A DNA stretch of 64,000 nucleotides from Bordetella genomosp. 13 (GTDB lineage: Bacteria; Pseudomonadota; Gammaproteobacteria; Burkholderiales; Burkholderiaceae_B): NCBI RefSeq assembly GCF_007679965.1, contig NZ_VEHL01000001.1, positions 1,217,668 through 1,281,667 of the forward strand. The letters are read 5' to 3'. Below are positions 54,571 through 64,000 of the stretch, piece by piece. The position numbers and the translations under genes are program-made. Numbering within the stretch: position 1 is the stretch's first letter; every line of letters starts with the position of its first letter. Under the pieces are notes generated by a model. It saw only the letters and a list, made by a program, of their open reading frames with translations. It was not told the DNA's origin and did no database searches.

Positions 54571-56808
54571 ATGGATCAATCCTCCAAATCCCTGGCCCCG
54601 GCCGAGGGCGGCGGCAATGCGCAGGAAGGCGCCGTGCATACGGGCGCCATGCATACGGGTGCTGCGCATACCGGCGCTGCGCCTTCCGCCGTCGCGCCCT
54701 CCAGCCTGGAACCTCCCGCCCCCCGCCAGTTCGGCTTCTGGTCGCCCTCGCTGGTGGGGCCCGCGCTGCGCGACAGCCTGGCCAAGCTCTCGCCCGCCGC
54801 GCAGGTCCGCAACCCGGTGATGTTCGTCGTCTATATCGGCAGCATTCTGACCACCGTGCTGTGGGCCATGGCGCTGGCCGGTGTGGCGGAGGCCCCCGCC
54901 GGCTTCATCCTGGCCATCTCGGTGTGGCTGTGGTTCACGGTGCTGTTCGCCAATTTCGCCGAGGCGCTGGCCGAAGGGCGCGGCAAGCAGCAGGCGGCCA
55001 CGCTGCGAGGGCTGCGCACCACCATCCAGGCCCGCGTGCTGAAGACCTTCCGCGACAGCGACGAGGCGGGCGCCACGCCGCGCGTCTGGCAGTCCCGCGG
55101 CGAAGCGCGTCCGTCGGGAGAGCTGCGCAAGGGCGACGTCGTGCTGGTGCTGGCCGGCGAGACCATCCCTGGCGACGGCCAGGTCGTGGCCGGCATCGCG
55201 TCCGTGGACGAAAGCGCCATCACCGGCGAGTCCGCGCCCGTCATCCGCGAGTCCGGCGGCGACTTCTCGTCGGTCACGGGCGGCACGCGCGTGCTGTCCG
55301 ACTGGATCTTCGTGCGCATCGCGGCCGATCCCGGCCAGAGCTTCCTCGACCGCATGATCTCGATGGTCGAGGGCGCCAAGCGTCAGAAGACGCCCAACGA
55401 ACTGGCGCTGACCATCCTGCTGGTGGGCCTGACCATCGTCTTCCTGCTGGTCTGCGTCACGCTGCTGCCGTTCTCGGTGTATGCGGTGGATGCGGCGGGC
55501 GCGGGCAGCATCGTCTCGGTGACGGTGCTGGTGGCGCTGCTGGTCTGCCTGATCCCCACTACCATCGGCGGCCTGCTGTCGGCCATCGGCGTGGCCGGCA
55601 TGAGCCGCATGATGCAGGCCAACGTGATCGCCACGTCGGGTCGCGCGGTGGAAGCCGCGGGCGACGTGGACGTGCTGCTGCTGGACAAGACCGGCACCAT
55701 CACCTTCGGCAACCGCCAGGCGTCGGCCTTCCTGCCGGCGCCTGGCGTGACGGTGCAGGAGCTGGCCGAGGCCGCGCGCCTGGCATCGATGGCCGACGAG
55801 ACGCCGGAGGGCCGCAGCATCGTGGCGCTGGCCGACCGCACGCTCGATGCGCCGGCCCCGGCATTGGCCGGCGCCCAGGCCGTGCCTTTCACGGCGCAGA
55901 CACGCATGAGCGGCGTCGACGCGGGCAGCCGCCAGATCCGCAAGGGCGCGGTGGATGCCGTGGGCGCGTGGCTGAAGGCGCAGGGCGCGTCGCTGCCCGC
56001 CGCGCTGGGGCGCGATGCCGAGACCGTGGCGCGGCGCGGCAGCACGCCGCTGGCCGTGGGCGACGGCGCCCGCGCGCTGGGCGTGATCGAGCTGAAGGAC
56101 ATCGTCAAGCCGGAGATCCAGCCGCGCTTCGCCGAGCTGCGCCGCATGGGCATCAAGACGGTGATGATCACCGGCGACAACAAGCTGACGGCGGCTTCTA
56201 TCGCGGCCGAGGCGGGCGTGGACGACTTCCTGGCCGAGGCCACGCCCGAGGCCAAGCTCAAGCTGATCCGCGCCTACCAGCAGGAAGGCCGCCTGGTGGC
56301 AATGACGGGCGACGGCACCAACGACGCGCCCGCGCTGGCCCAGGCCGACGTGGCCGTGGCCATGAACTCGGGCACGCAGGCCGCCAAGGAAGCCGGCAAC
56401 ATGGTGGACCTGGATTCAAATCCCACCAAGCTGATCGAGATCGTCGAGATCGGCAAGCAGATGCTGATGACGCGCGGCGCGCTGACCACCTTCAGCATCG
56501 CCAACGACGTGGCCAAGTACTTCGCCATCATTCCCGCGGCCTTCGCGGCCGTGTATCCGCAGCTGGGCGTGCTCAACGTCATGCAGCTGGCCACGCCGGC
56601 CTCGGCCATCCTGTCGGCCGTGATCTTCAACGCGCTGATCATCATCGCGCTGATCCCGCTGGCGCTGAAGGGCGTGCGCTACCGCCCGCTGGGCGCGGCC
56701 GTGCTGCTGCGGCGCAACCTGCTGATCTACGGCCTAGGCGGCCTGCTGGTTCCATTTGCCGGCATCAAGCTGGTCGACATGGCGCTGGTCGCGTTCGGCT
56801 GGGCCTGA
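54571..56808 (+). CDS. kdpB: Potassium-transporting ATPase subunit KdpB
   Basis: KdpB is the P-type ATPase subunit that drives potassium uptake. The 745-residue protein has the phosphorylation motif [10 protein letters not shown], the actuator [10 protein letters not shown], and the hinge [12 protein letters not shown]. It has about 60 extra N-terminal residues compared with E. coli, including three H-T-G-A repeats ([16 protein letters not shown]) and a Pro/Ser-rich linker, before the normal start Q-F-G-F-W. The ATG at 54571 is the only frame start before the repeats. It begins 20 bases after kdpA. Confidence 0.96.
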   Translation: MDQSSKSLAPAEGGGNAQEGAVHTGAMHTGAAHTGAAPSAVAPSSLEPPAPRQFGFWSPSLVGPALRDSLAKLSPAAQVRNPVMFVVYIGSILTTVLWAMALAGVAEAPAGFILAISVWLWFTVLFANFAEALAEGRGKQQAATLRGLRTTIQARVLKTFRDSDEAGATPRVWQSRGEARPSGELRKGDVVLVLAGETIPGDGQVVAGIASVDESAITGESAPVIRESGGDFSSVTGGTRVLSDWIFVRIAADPGQSFLDRMISMVEGAKRQKTPNELALTILLVGLTIVFLLVCVTLLPFSVYAVDAAGAGSIVSVTVLVALLVCLIPTTIGGLLSAIGVAGMSRMMQANVIATSGRAVEAAGDVDVLLLDKTGTITFGNRQASAFLPAPGVTVQELAEAARLASMADETPEGRSIVALADRTLDAPAPALAGAQAVPFTAQTRMSGVDAGSRQIRKGAVDAVGAWLKAQGASLPAALGRDAETVARRGSTPLAVGDGARALGVIELKDIVKPEIQPRFAELRRMGIKTVMITGDNKLTAASIAAEAGVDDFLAEATPEAKLKLIRAYQQEGRLVAMTGDGTNDAPALAQADVAVAMNSGTQAAKEAGNMVDLDSNPTKLIEIVEIGKQMLMTRGALTTFSIANDVAKYFAIIPAAFAAVYPQLGVLNVMQLATPASAILSAVIFNALIIIALIPLALKGVRYRPLGAAVLLRRNLLIYGLGGLLVPFAGIKLVDMALVAFGWA

Positions 56809-56829
56809 TTTCCTTACCAGGACATTCTC

Positions 56830-57444
56830 ATGCAAACCTCCACATCTTCCCCCCGGCAGCAAAGCCTGCTGCGGCCCGCGCTGACGGTGTTCGTGCTGCT
56901 GTCGCTCATCACCGGCCTGGCCTATCCGCTGCTGACCACCGGCGTGGCCGGCGTGCTGTTTCCGCGCCAGGCGGCGGGATCGCTGATCGAGCGCGACGGC
57001 CAAGTGGTCGGCTCGGAGCTGATCGGCCAGCCGTTCAGTTCGCCGGGCTATTTCTGGAGCCGTCCGTCGGCCACCGCGCCGATGGCGTACAACGGCGGCG
57101 CGTCCGGGGGCTCGAACCTCGGGCCGACCAATCCGGCGCTGGCCCAGGCCGTGCAGGACCGCATCGCTGCCCTGCGCGCGGCTGACCCGGACAACACGGC
57201 GCGAATCCCGGTCGATCTGGTCACGGCGTCCGGTAGCGGCCTGGACCCGCACATCAGCCCGGCCGCGGCCGAATACCAGGTACGCCGCGTGGCCCGCGTG
57301 CGCGGCCTGCCCGAGGCCGAGGTGCGCAAGCTGGTGCAGGTGCACACCGACGGCCCGTGGCTGGGCCTGACCGGCGACCTCGCCGTGAACGTGTTGCCGC
57401 TGAACCTGGCGCTGGACGCGCTGCGGCCCGGCGCGAGCAAGTAA
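56830..57444 (+). CDS. kdpC: Potassium-transporting ATPase subunit KdpC
   Basis: A 204-residue protein with one transmembrane helix (about 14-36) and a soluble domain. Conserved features include [29 protein letters not shown], and the C-terminal [10 protein letters not shown] then [11 protein letters not shown]. KdpC binds near KdpA/KdpB and assists ATP binding. It ends 54 bases before kdpD. Confidence 0.96.
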   Translation: MQTSTSSPRQQSLLRPALTVFVLLSLITGLAYPLLTTGVAGVLFPRQAAGSLIERDGQVVGSELIGQPFSSPGYFWSRPSATAPMAYNGGASGGSNLGPTNPALAQAVQDRIAALRAADPDNTARIPVDLVTASGSGLDPHISPAAAEYQVRRVARVRGLPEAEVRKLVQVHTDGPWLGLTGDLAVNVLPLNLALDALRPGASK

Positions 57445-57498
57445 GCCGCATGCCCGCCGCGGCGTATAGTATGGCTGCCCCTTTTCCCATCGCGCATC

Positions 57499-60285
57499 AT
57501 GGCCGACCCCGGTAGCGATCGTCCCGACCCAGACCGGCTGCTGAAGCACCTGGACGACGCGTCCGCCCAGGCGGGCCGCGGCAAGCTGCGCATCTATTTC
57601 GGCGCCTCGGCCGGGGTGGGCAAGACCTACGCCATGCTGGCCGCCGCCCGCGCGCAGCGCGAGCAGGGCGTCGACGTGGTGGCCGGCGTGGTGGAAACCC
57701 ACGGCCGCAAGGAAACCGCGGCGCTGCTGCAGGGCCTGGACGCGCTGCCGCCGCAGCAACTGGCCTATCGCGGCCATGTCCTGGACGAGTTCGACCTGGC
57801 CGGCGCGCTGGCGCGCCGGCCAGGCCTGCTGCTGGTCGACGAGCTGGCCCATTCCAACGCGCCGGGCGCGCGCCATGCCAAGCGCTGGCAGGACGTCGAG
57901 GAGCTGCTGTCCGCGGGCATCGACGTCTGGACCACGCTCAACGTGCAGCATCTGGACAGCCTGAACGAGGCGGTCGGCAGCATCACCGGTGTGCGTGTCT
58001 GGGAGACCGTGCCCGACGAGTTCTTCGACGCGGCGCACGAGGTCATCCTGGTCGACCTGTCCGCCGACGAACTGCTGCGGCGGCTAAAGGAGGGGCGCGT
58101 CTATGTGCCCGACCAGGCGCGCCACGCCACGCGCAATTTCTTCCGCAAGGGGAACCTGATCGCGCTGCGCGAGCTGGCGCTGCGCCGCACGGCCGAGCAC
58201 GTCGACGACGACGTGCAGGAGTATCGGCACGAACGCGAGATCCAGCCGGTCTGGCGCACGCGCGAGGCGGTGCTGGCCTGCATCGGGCCCGACGATCAGG
58301 CCGAATACGTCGTGCGCAGCGCCCACCGGCTGGCGCAGCAGCTGGAATGCGACCTGCACGTCGTCAGCATCGCCGCGTTGCGCGTGGCGCCGCTGCCGCA
58401 ACAGCAGAAGCAGCACCTTGAGCGCGCGATGGCGCTGGCCGACCGGCTGGCCGCGCGCACGGAGACACTGGCCGACACCGACCTGGTGGATGCCGCCGCG
58501 CGCTACATGCGCCGGCACAACATCACCAAGGCCGTGCTGGGACGCGGCGCTCGCGGCCGCTGGCGCTCGCCGTCGCACTGGCTGGACGCCTTGCTGGCGC
58601 CCGGCTGGTGGCGCCGTCGCCGCACCTTCGCCGACGCGCTGTCGGCCGCCTGTCCCGAGGTGGACGTGGTCCGCGTGGCGGCGCCGTCCGTGGCCGCGCC
58701 GCCGCCCGGCCGCGATCCGCTGATGCTGGGCCGCCGTCCGGGCGACGTCCCTGACGCGCACGGGACTCAGCCGGCCGGCGGTTACGCCTGGGCCCTGGGC
58801 TATTGCGCCGTCGCCACCATCGTGTCGCACTTGGCTTCGGCGGTGCTGCACCAGACCAACATCGTCATGTTCTACCTGCTGGCCGTGGTCGGCGTGGCCC
58901 TGCGTCATGGCCGCGGCCCATCGGCGCTGGCCTCGGTGGTCAGCGTGGCCCTGTTCGACTATTTCTTCGTGCAGCCGGTGGATTCGTTCGCGGTGTCCGA
59001 CGTGCAGTACCTGGTCACCTTCAGCGTGCTGCTGGCCGTGGGCCTGTTGATCGGGCAGCTGACCGCGGGGCTGCGCGCGCAGGCGCGGGCCTCGGCCAAG
59101 CGCGAAGCCGACGCGCGCGGTCTGTACGAGTTCGCTCGCGAGCTGTCCTCGGCCCTGCTGCCGGAACAGATCGTGGCCGCGGCCAGCGCCTTCCTCAACG
59201 CCGCGTTCGGGGCCCGCAGCGCACTGTACGTGCTGGCGCTGGACGACCGGCTCGTCCTGGCTTCGCCCGTCGATCCCGACATGGCGGCGCTGGAGCCGTC
59301 GCTGGCGCAGTGGGTGTACGACCAAGGCCGCGCGGCCGGCGCGGGCACCGGCACGCTGTCCAACAGCCCCCTGCTGTATCTGCCGCTGAAGGCACCCATG
59401 CGCGTGCGCGGCGTGCTGGCGCTGCAGGCGCCGGGCCGGCCGTTCTCCGCCATGCCAGAGGCGCAGCGCCAACTGGATGCCTACGCCACCCTGATCGCCA
59501 TCGCGCTCGAACGCCTGCACTACGTCGAGGTGGCGCAGCAGGCGCTGGTCAACATCGAATCCGAGCGGCTGCGCAATTCGCTGCTGGCCGCCGTGTCGCA
59601 CGACCTGCGCACGCCGCTGACCAGCCTGGTGGGCCTGGCCGAGACCCTGCTGCGCGACCCCGGGGCCTTGCCCGACGCCGCGCGCGAGACGGCCGCCGCC
59701 ATGCGCGACCAGGCGCAGCGCATGCACGCGCTGGTGGTCAACCTGCTCGACATGGCGCGCCTGCAAAGCCGCGACGCGCCGCTGCGGCCCGAATGGCAAT
59801 CCATCGAGGAACTTGTGGGCGTCGCGCTGGCGGCCATGCGCGAGACCCTGGCGGGGCACCGCGTCAGCGTGGCGCGGCTGTCCGACCTGCCGCTGGTGGA
59901 ATGCGACGGCATCCTGATCGAGCGGGTGCTGTGCAACCTGCTGGAGAACGCCGCGAAGTACACGCCAGCGGGCAGCGCCATCCACATCGACGCCCAGGCG
60001 GCGGACGGCGCGTTGCGCCTGGCCGTGCGCGACGACGGCCCCGGCGTGCCCGAGGGCATGCGGCAACGCATCTTCGAGAAATTCACGCGCGGCGGCCGAG
60101 AGTCGGCCACGCCCGGCGTGGGCCTGGGCCTGGCGGTGTGCAAGGCGATACTGGAGGCCCATCGTGGCCGCATCTGGGTCGAGCCCGCGCCGCAAGGCGG
60201 CGCCCATATGCATGGCGCAAGCTTCGTCTTCACACTGCCGCTGGGCACGCCGCCCGCCGCGCCCGCCGAGCCGGCGCCATCCTGA
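57499..60285 (+). CDS. kdpD: Potassium-sensing histidine kinase KdpD
   Basis: A 928-residue sensor kinase. The order is KdpD N-domain with Walker A G-A-S-A-G-V-G-K-T-Y and Walker B L-L-V-D-E-L-A-H-S-N, then a USP-like domain (about 250-370) and a four-helix membrane domain (about 430-520). A GAF domain follows, then the dimerisation histidine at H701 in A-A-V-S-H-D-L-R-T-P-L, and the ATPase domain with G-V-G-L-G-L-A. It phosphorylates KdpE when potassium is limiting. The gene lies in the operon, so the system is autoregulated. Confidence 0.96.
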   Translation: MADPGSDRPDPDRLLKHLDDASAQAGRGKLRIYFGASAGVGKTYAMLAAARAQREQGVDVVAGVVETHGRKETAALLQGLDALPPQQLAYRGHVLDEFDLAGALARRPGLLLVDELAHSNAPGARHAKRWQDVEELLSAGIDVWTTLNVQHLDSLNEAVGSITGVRVWETVPDEFFDAAHEVILVDLSADELLRRLKEGRVYVPDQARHATRNFFRKGNLIALRELALRRTAEHVDDDVQEYRHEREIQPVWRTREAVLACIGPDDQAEYVVRSAHRLAQQLECDLHVVSIAALRVAPLPQQQKQHLERAMALADRLAARTETLADTDLVDAAARYMRRHNITKAVLGRGARGRWRSPSHWLDALLAPGWWRRRRTFADALSAACPEVDVVRVAAPSVAAPPPGRDPLMLGRRPGDVPDAHGTQPAGGYAWALGYCAVATIVSHLASAVLHQTNIVMFYLLAVVGVALRHGRGPSALASVVSVALFDYFFVQPVDSFAVSDVQYLVTFSVLLAVGLLIGQLTAGLRAQARASAKREADARGLYEFARELSSALLPEQIVAAASAFLNAAFGARSALYVLALDDRLVLASPVDPDMAALEPSLAQWVYDQGRAAGAGTGTLSNSPLLYLPLKAPMRVRGVLALQAPGRPFSAMPEAQRQLDAYATLIAIALERLHYVEVAQQALVNIESERLRNSLLAAVSHDLRTPLTSLVGLAETLLRDPGALPDAARETAAAMRDQAQRMHALVVNLLDMARLQSRDAPLRPEWQSIEELVGVALAAMRETLAGHRVSVARLSDLPLVECDGILIERVLCNLLENAAKYTPAGSAIHIDAQAADGALRLAVRDDGPGVPEGMRQRIFEKFTRGGRESATPGVGLGLAVCKAILEAHRGRIWVEPAPQGGAHMHGASFVFTLPLGTPPAAPAEPAPS

Positions 60286-60293
60286 TTCCTGCC

Positions 60294-60986
60294 ATGTTCG
60301 ACTACCAACCCACCGTACTGCTGATCGAGGACGATGCCCACATCCGGCGCTTCGTCCGTACGGCCCTCGAATCCGAGGGCTGCGAGGTCCACGAGGCCGA
60401 CACGGTCAGGCGCGGCCTGATCGAGGCCGGCACGCGCCAGCCCGACGCGGTGGTGCTGGACCTGGGTCTGCCCGACGCCGACGGCATGACGCTGATACGC
60501 GAGTTGCGCGGCTGGACCGAGGTGCCGGTGCTGGTGCTGTCGGCGCGCACCCACGAGACCGACAAGATCGCGGCGCTGGACACCGGCGCCGACGACTACC
60601 TGACCAAGCCGTTCGGCGTGGGCGAACTGCTGGCCCGCCTGCGCGTGCTGCTGCGCCGCCATGCGCGCGGCGGCGCCGACAACGCGGCGCAGATCGCCTT
60701 CGGCGACGTGCACGTCGACATGGCGCGGCGCGTGGTGACGCGCGCGGGCCAGCACGTGCACCTGACCCAGATCGAATACCGCCTGCTCGCCGCCATGCTG
60801 GCGCATCGCGGCAAGGTGATGACTCACCGCGAACTGCTGCGCGAGGTATGGGGGCCGTCGCACGTCGAAAGCAACCACTATCTGCGCATCTACATGGGCC
60901 ACCTGCGCCAGAAGCTGGAGGCCGATCCCGCGCAGCCGGTGCACCTGGTCACGGAAATCGGCGTGGGATATCGGTTCGCGTCCTGA
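60294..60986 (+). CDS. kdpE: Response regulator KdpE
   Basis: A 230-residue OmpR-family regulator. The receiver domain has the acidic pair E12-D13, phosphorylation site D56 (V-L-D-L-G-L-P) and lysine in L-T-K-P-F. The winged-helix C-terminus reads V-H-L-T-Q-I-E-Y-R-L-L then H-Y-L-R-I-Y-M-G-H-L-R-Q-K-L. It activates kdpFABC by binding the TTTATA-N5-TTTACA operator found at 52325. It starts eight bases after kdpD. Confidence 0.96.
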   Translation: MFDYQPTVLLIEDDAHIRRFVRTALESEGCEVHEADTVRRGLIEAGTRQPDAVVLDLGLPDADGMTLIRELRGWTEVPVLVLSARTHETDKIAALDTGADDYLTKPFGVGELLARLRVLLRRHARGGADNAAQIAFGDVHVDMARRVVTRAGQHVHLTQIEYRLLAAMLAHRGKVMTHRELLREVWGPSHVESNHYLRIYMGHLRQKLEADPAQPVHLVTEIGVGYRFAS

Positions 60987-61152
60987 GTGATCCGCCGATC
61001 CGGGCTCGCTGCTCGGCGCGTCGGTCGGCTGCGCTTTCTCTGCCGCCGCCATGCTGCCGACGCGGTCCGCCAGCCGTGGCGCGGGCGTCCACCCGGCCGC
61101 CCTGGCGCGCGTGGTGTAATTGGGTCTGCCACCCAAGCGTCACGTTTTTGCC

Positions 61153-62490
61153 ATGACTACCGACCTGTTCGCCGCCGACCCCGCCCACCGGCCCTATACG
61201 CCGCTGGCCGAGCGCCTGCGGCCGCGCACCCTGGCCGAGGTGGTGGGGCAGTCGCACCTGCTGGGCCCCGACAAGCCGCTGCGCGTGGCCTTCGAATCCG
61301 GCCGCCCGCACTCCATGATCTTCTGGGGCCCGCCGGGCGTGGGCAAGACCACGTTGGCGCGCCTGATGGCCGACGGCTTCGATGCGCATTTCATCGCCAT
61401 TTCCGCCGTGCTGGGCGGCGTCAAGGACATCCGCGACGCCGTCGTGGCCGCGCAGGTGGCGCAAGGACAGGGCCGCCGCACCATCCTGTTCGTGGACGAG
61501 GTGCACCGCTTCAATAAGGCCCAGCAGGACGCCTTCCTGCCCTACGTGGAAAGCGGCCTGTTCACGTTCATCGGCGCCACCACCGAAAACCCGTCGTTCG
61601 AGGTCAATTCGGCACTGCTGTCGCGTGCCCGCGTGTACGTGCTGCAGTCGCTGACCGCCGAGGAACTGGCCGAGCTGGTCGACCGCGCCGTCGCCGCCCT
61701 GAACGACGGCGCCGAACCGGACGGCGTCCTGTCGATCACCGCCGAGGCGCGCGACCAGCTGGCCGCGTGGGCCGACGGCGATGCCCGCCGGCTGATCAGC
61801 GCCGTCGAGGTCGTGGCCGAGTCCGCCCAGTCCGCCGGCCGCGACACCGTCGACACCGAATGGCTGGAAATCGCGCTGTCGCAGAACCTGCGCCGATTCG
61901 ACAAGGGCGGCGACGCCTTCTACGACCAGATCAGCGCCCTGCACAAGTCGGTTCGCGGCTCGCATCCCGACGCGGCCCTGTATTGGTTCACCCGCATGTT
62001 GGACGGCGGCGCCGACGCGCGCTATCTGGCCCGCCGCATCGTGCGGATGGCCTGGGAGGACGTCGGCCTGGCCGACCCGCGCGCCATGCAGATCGCCAAC
62101 GACGCGGCCGCCACCTACGAACGTCTGGGCAGCCCGGAAGGCGAACTGGCGCTGGGCCAGGCCGTCATCTACCTGGCCGTGGCCGCCAAGAGCAACGCCG
62201 GCTACAACGCCTACAACGCCGCGCGCGCGTTCGTCCGAGAGGACAAGAGCCGCGAGGTGCCCATCCACCTGCGCAACGCCCCGACCAAGCTGATGAAGCA
62301 GCTGGGCCATGGCCACGACTACCGCTACGCGCACGACGAGCCCAACGGCTACGCCGCCGGCGAGACCTATCTGCCCGAGGGCATGCGCGAGCCGCGCTGG
62401 TACCGGCCAGTGCCACGCGGGCTGGAGATCAAGATCGCCGACAAGCTGGCCCAGTTGCGGCAGCTGGACGAAGAGGCCCGCAAGAAGTGA
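61153..62490 (+). CDS. rarA: Replication-associated recombination protein RarA
   Basis: A 445-residue AAA+ ATPase of the RarA/MgsA/WRNIP1 group that acts at stalled forks and gaps. [17 protein letters not shown] opens the domain; Walker A is G-P-P-G-V-G-K-T-T, Walker [11 protein letters not shown], sensor region G-A-T-T-E-N-P-S-F, and the C-terminal tetramerisation domain includes [15 protein letters not shown]. The start at 61153 is the family start. Followed by serS after 56 bases. Confidence 0.95.
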   Translation: MTTDLFAADPAHRPYTPLAERLRPRTLAEVVGQSHLLGPDKPLRVAFESGRPHSMIFWGPPGVGKTTLARLMADGFDAHFIAISAVLGGVKDIRDAVVAAQVAQGQGRRTILFVDEVHRFNKAQQDAFLPYVESGLFTFIGATTENPSFEVNSALLSRARVYVLQSLTAEELAELVDRAVAALNDGAEPDGVLSITAEARDQLAAWADGDARRLISAVEVVAESAQSAGRDTVDTEWLEIALSQNLRRFDKGGDAFYDQISALHKSVRGSHPDAALYWFTRMLDGGADARYLARRIVRMAWEDVGLADPRAMQIANDAAATYERLGSPEGELALGQAVIYLAVAAKSNAGYNAYNAARAFVREDKSREVPIHLRNAPTKLMKQLGHGHDYRYAHDEPNGYAAGETYLPEGMREPRWYRPVPRGLEIKIADKLAQLRQLDEEARKK

Positions 62491-62507
62491 AGCATGCGGG
62501 AGGCTAA

Positions 62508-63887
<1,380 letters not shown>

Positions 63888-63923
63888 CCGCCGACTCTGT
63901 CGCTCCGTAAAAAGCCCGCAAAG

Positions 63924-64000
63924 TGAACTGACCCCAAGAAGTTGGACAGTTTAGGAAGCTAGAGGCTCAAGGCCTGAGTTCGGTACTGAACCGGGCTCAG
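63924..64000 (-). mobile_element. Right end of an IS3-family insertion sequence, running out of the window
   Basis: TGAACTGACCCC at 63924 begins a terminal inverted repeat of the type TGAACTGACCCC..AAGTTGGACA seen in IS3-family elements. The orfB transposase end follows on the minus strand. The element is oriented with transposase transcription towards serS. Only 77 bases lie in the window. Confidence 0.85.
63959..64000 (-). CDS. IS3-family transposase OrfB, C-terminal end only
   Basis: Thirteen residues and a stop are visible: L-S-P-V-Q-Y-R-T-Q-A-L-S-L. This is the characteristic C-terminal end of IS3-family OrfB (L-S-P-V-Q-Y-R). The rest lies beyond the window. Confidence 0.85.
   Translation of the reverse strand: MSPVQYRTQALSL

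Overview
The window is GC-rich, gene-dense chromosomal DNA from a betaproteobacterium, most likely of the family Alcaligenaceae (Bordetella/Achromobacter type). The signs are a Bug-family (TctC) periplasmic binding protein, adjacent NADP-dependent and monomeric isocitrate dehydrogenases, a classical betaproteobacterial porin, a TorF-type porin, the grpE-dnaK-dnaJ arrangement, and ftsK-lolA and rarA-serS blocks. No rRNA, tRNA or CRISPR array was seen. Nearly all genes are ordinary chromosomal genes; the clearest mobile feature is the end of an IS3-family element at the right edge.

Layout. Positions 1-5.8 kb hold the end of hemH, a small repeat-motif protein and the heat-shock block grpE / thioredoxin-like gene / dnaK / dnaJ, with two sigma-32-type promoters and two strong hairpins. 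From 5.8 to 9.3 kb come a ribbon-helix-helix regulator with a PHB-depolymerase-type esterase, and a TetR regulator divergent from a PdxI/YdbC-like reductase. From 9.3 to 16 kb a seven-gene minus-strand operon encodes an enolase-superfamily enzyme, an AhpD-like protein, a Bug protein, an acyl-CoA ligase, an enoyl-CoA hydratase, an AcuI-like reductase and a cysteine/3-mercaptopropionate dioxygenase-like enzyme; three of the six junctions are ATGA overlaps and one is a direct abutment. It looks like one catabolic pathway for an unidentified carboxylic acid. From 16 to 24 kb are an M16 peptidase, a GNAT enzyme, a probably imported TumE/TumA-like toxin-antitoxin pair, a VWA protein plus MoxR ATPase, and two small c-type cytochromes.

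From 23.8 to 28.6 kb is an alternative haem-copper oxidase cluster: CopD-like protein, DUF2231 protein, subunit II, and a subunit I protein carrying a subunit III-like tail. From 28.7 to 39 kb come a hypothetical protein, DUF1841, icd, a monomeric IDH, a YkgJ-type protein, a DUF218 protein, a heptosyltransferase-like protein, msbA and a porin. From 39 to 47.8 kb, all on the minus strand, are a GST, a YchJ-like protein, a small GNAT, nhaA (whose leader looks like an nhaA-I-type riboswitch), a DapA-family protein with a small partner, a TorF porin, lolA and ftsK. trxB and an Smr protein diverge from ftsK.

From 49.5 to 61 kb are a sodium:solute symporter of the VC_2705 type (with an embedded EF-hand-like loop) and its DUF4212 partner, then a 557-base regulatory region carrying two NtrC-like palindromes and a KdpE-type operator. 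The complete potassium system kdpF-A-B-C-D-E follows, preceded by a 32-residue membrane peptide. rarA and serS close the window. An IS3-family element has inserted just after serS, apparently inside its terminator.

The most interesting points are regulatory: the nhaA leader, the repeated KdpE operator, the NtrC-like boxes and the symmetric -10 between ftsK and trxB. Next come the uncharacterised seven-gene catabolic operon, the EF-hand loop inside the symporter and the IS in the serS terminator. I did not find a clearly new defence or mobile system.
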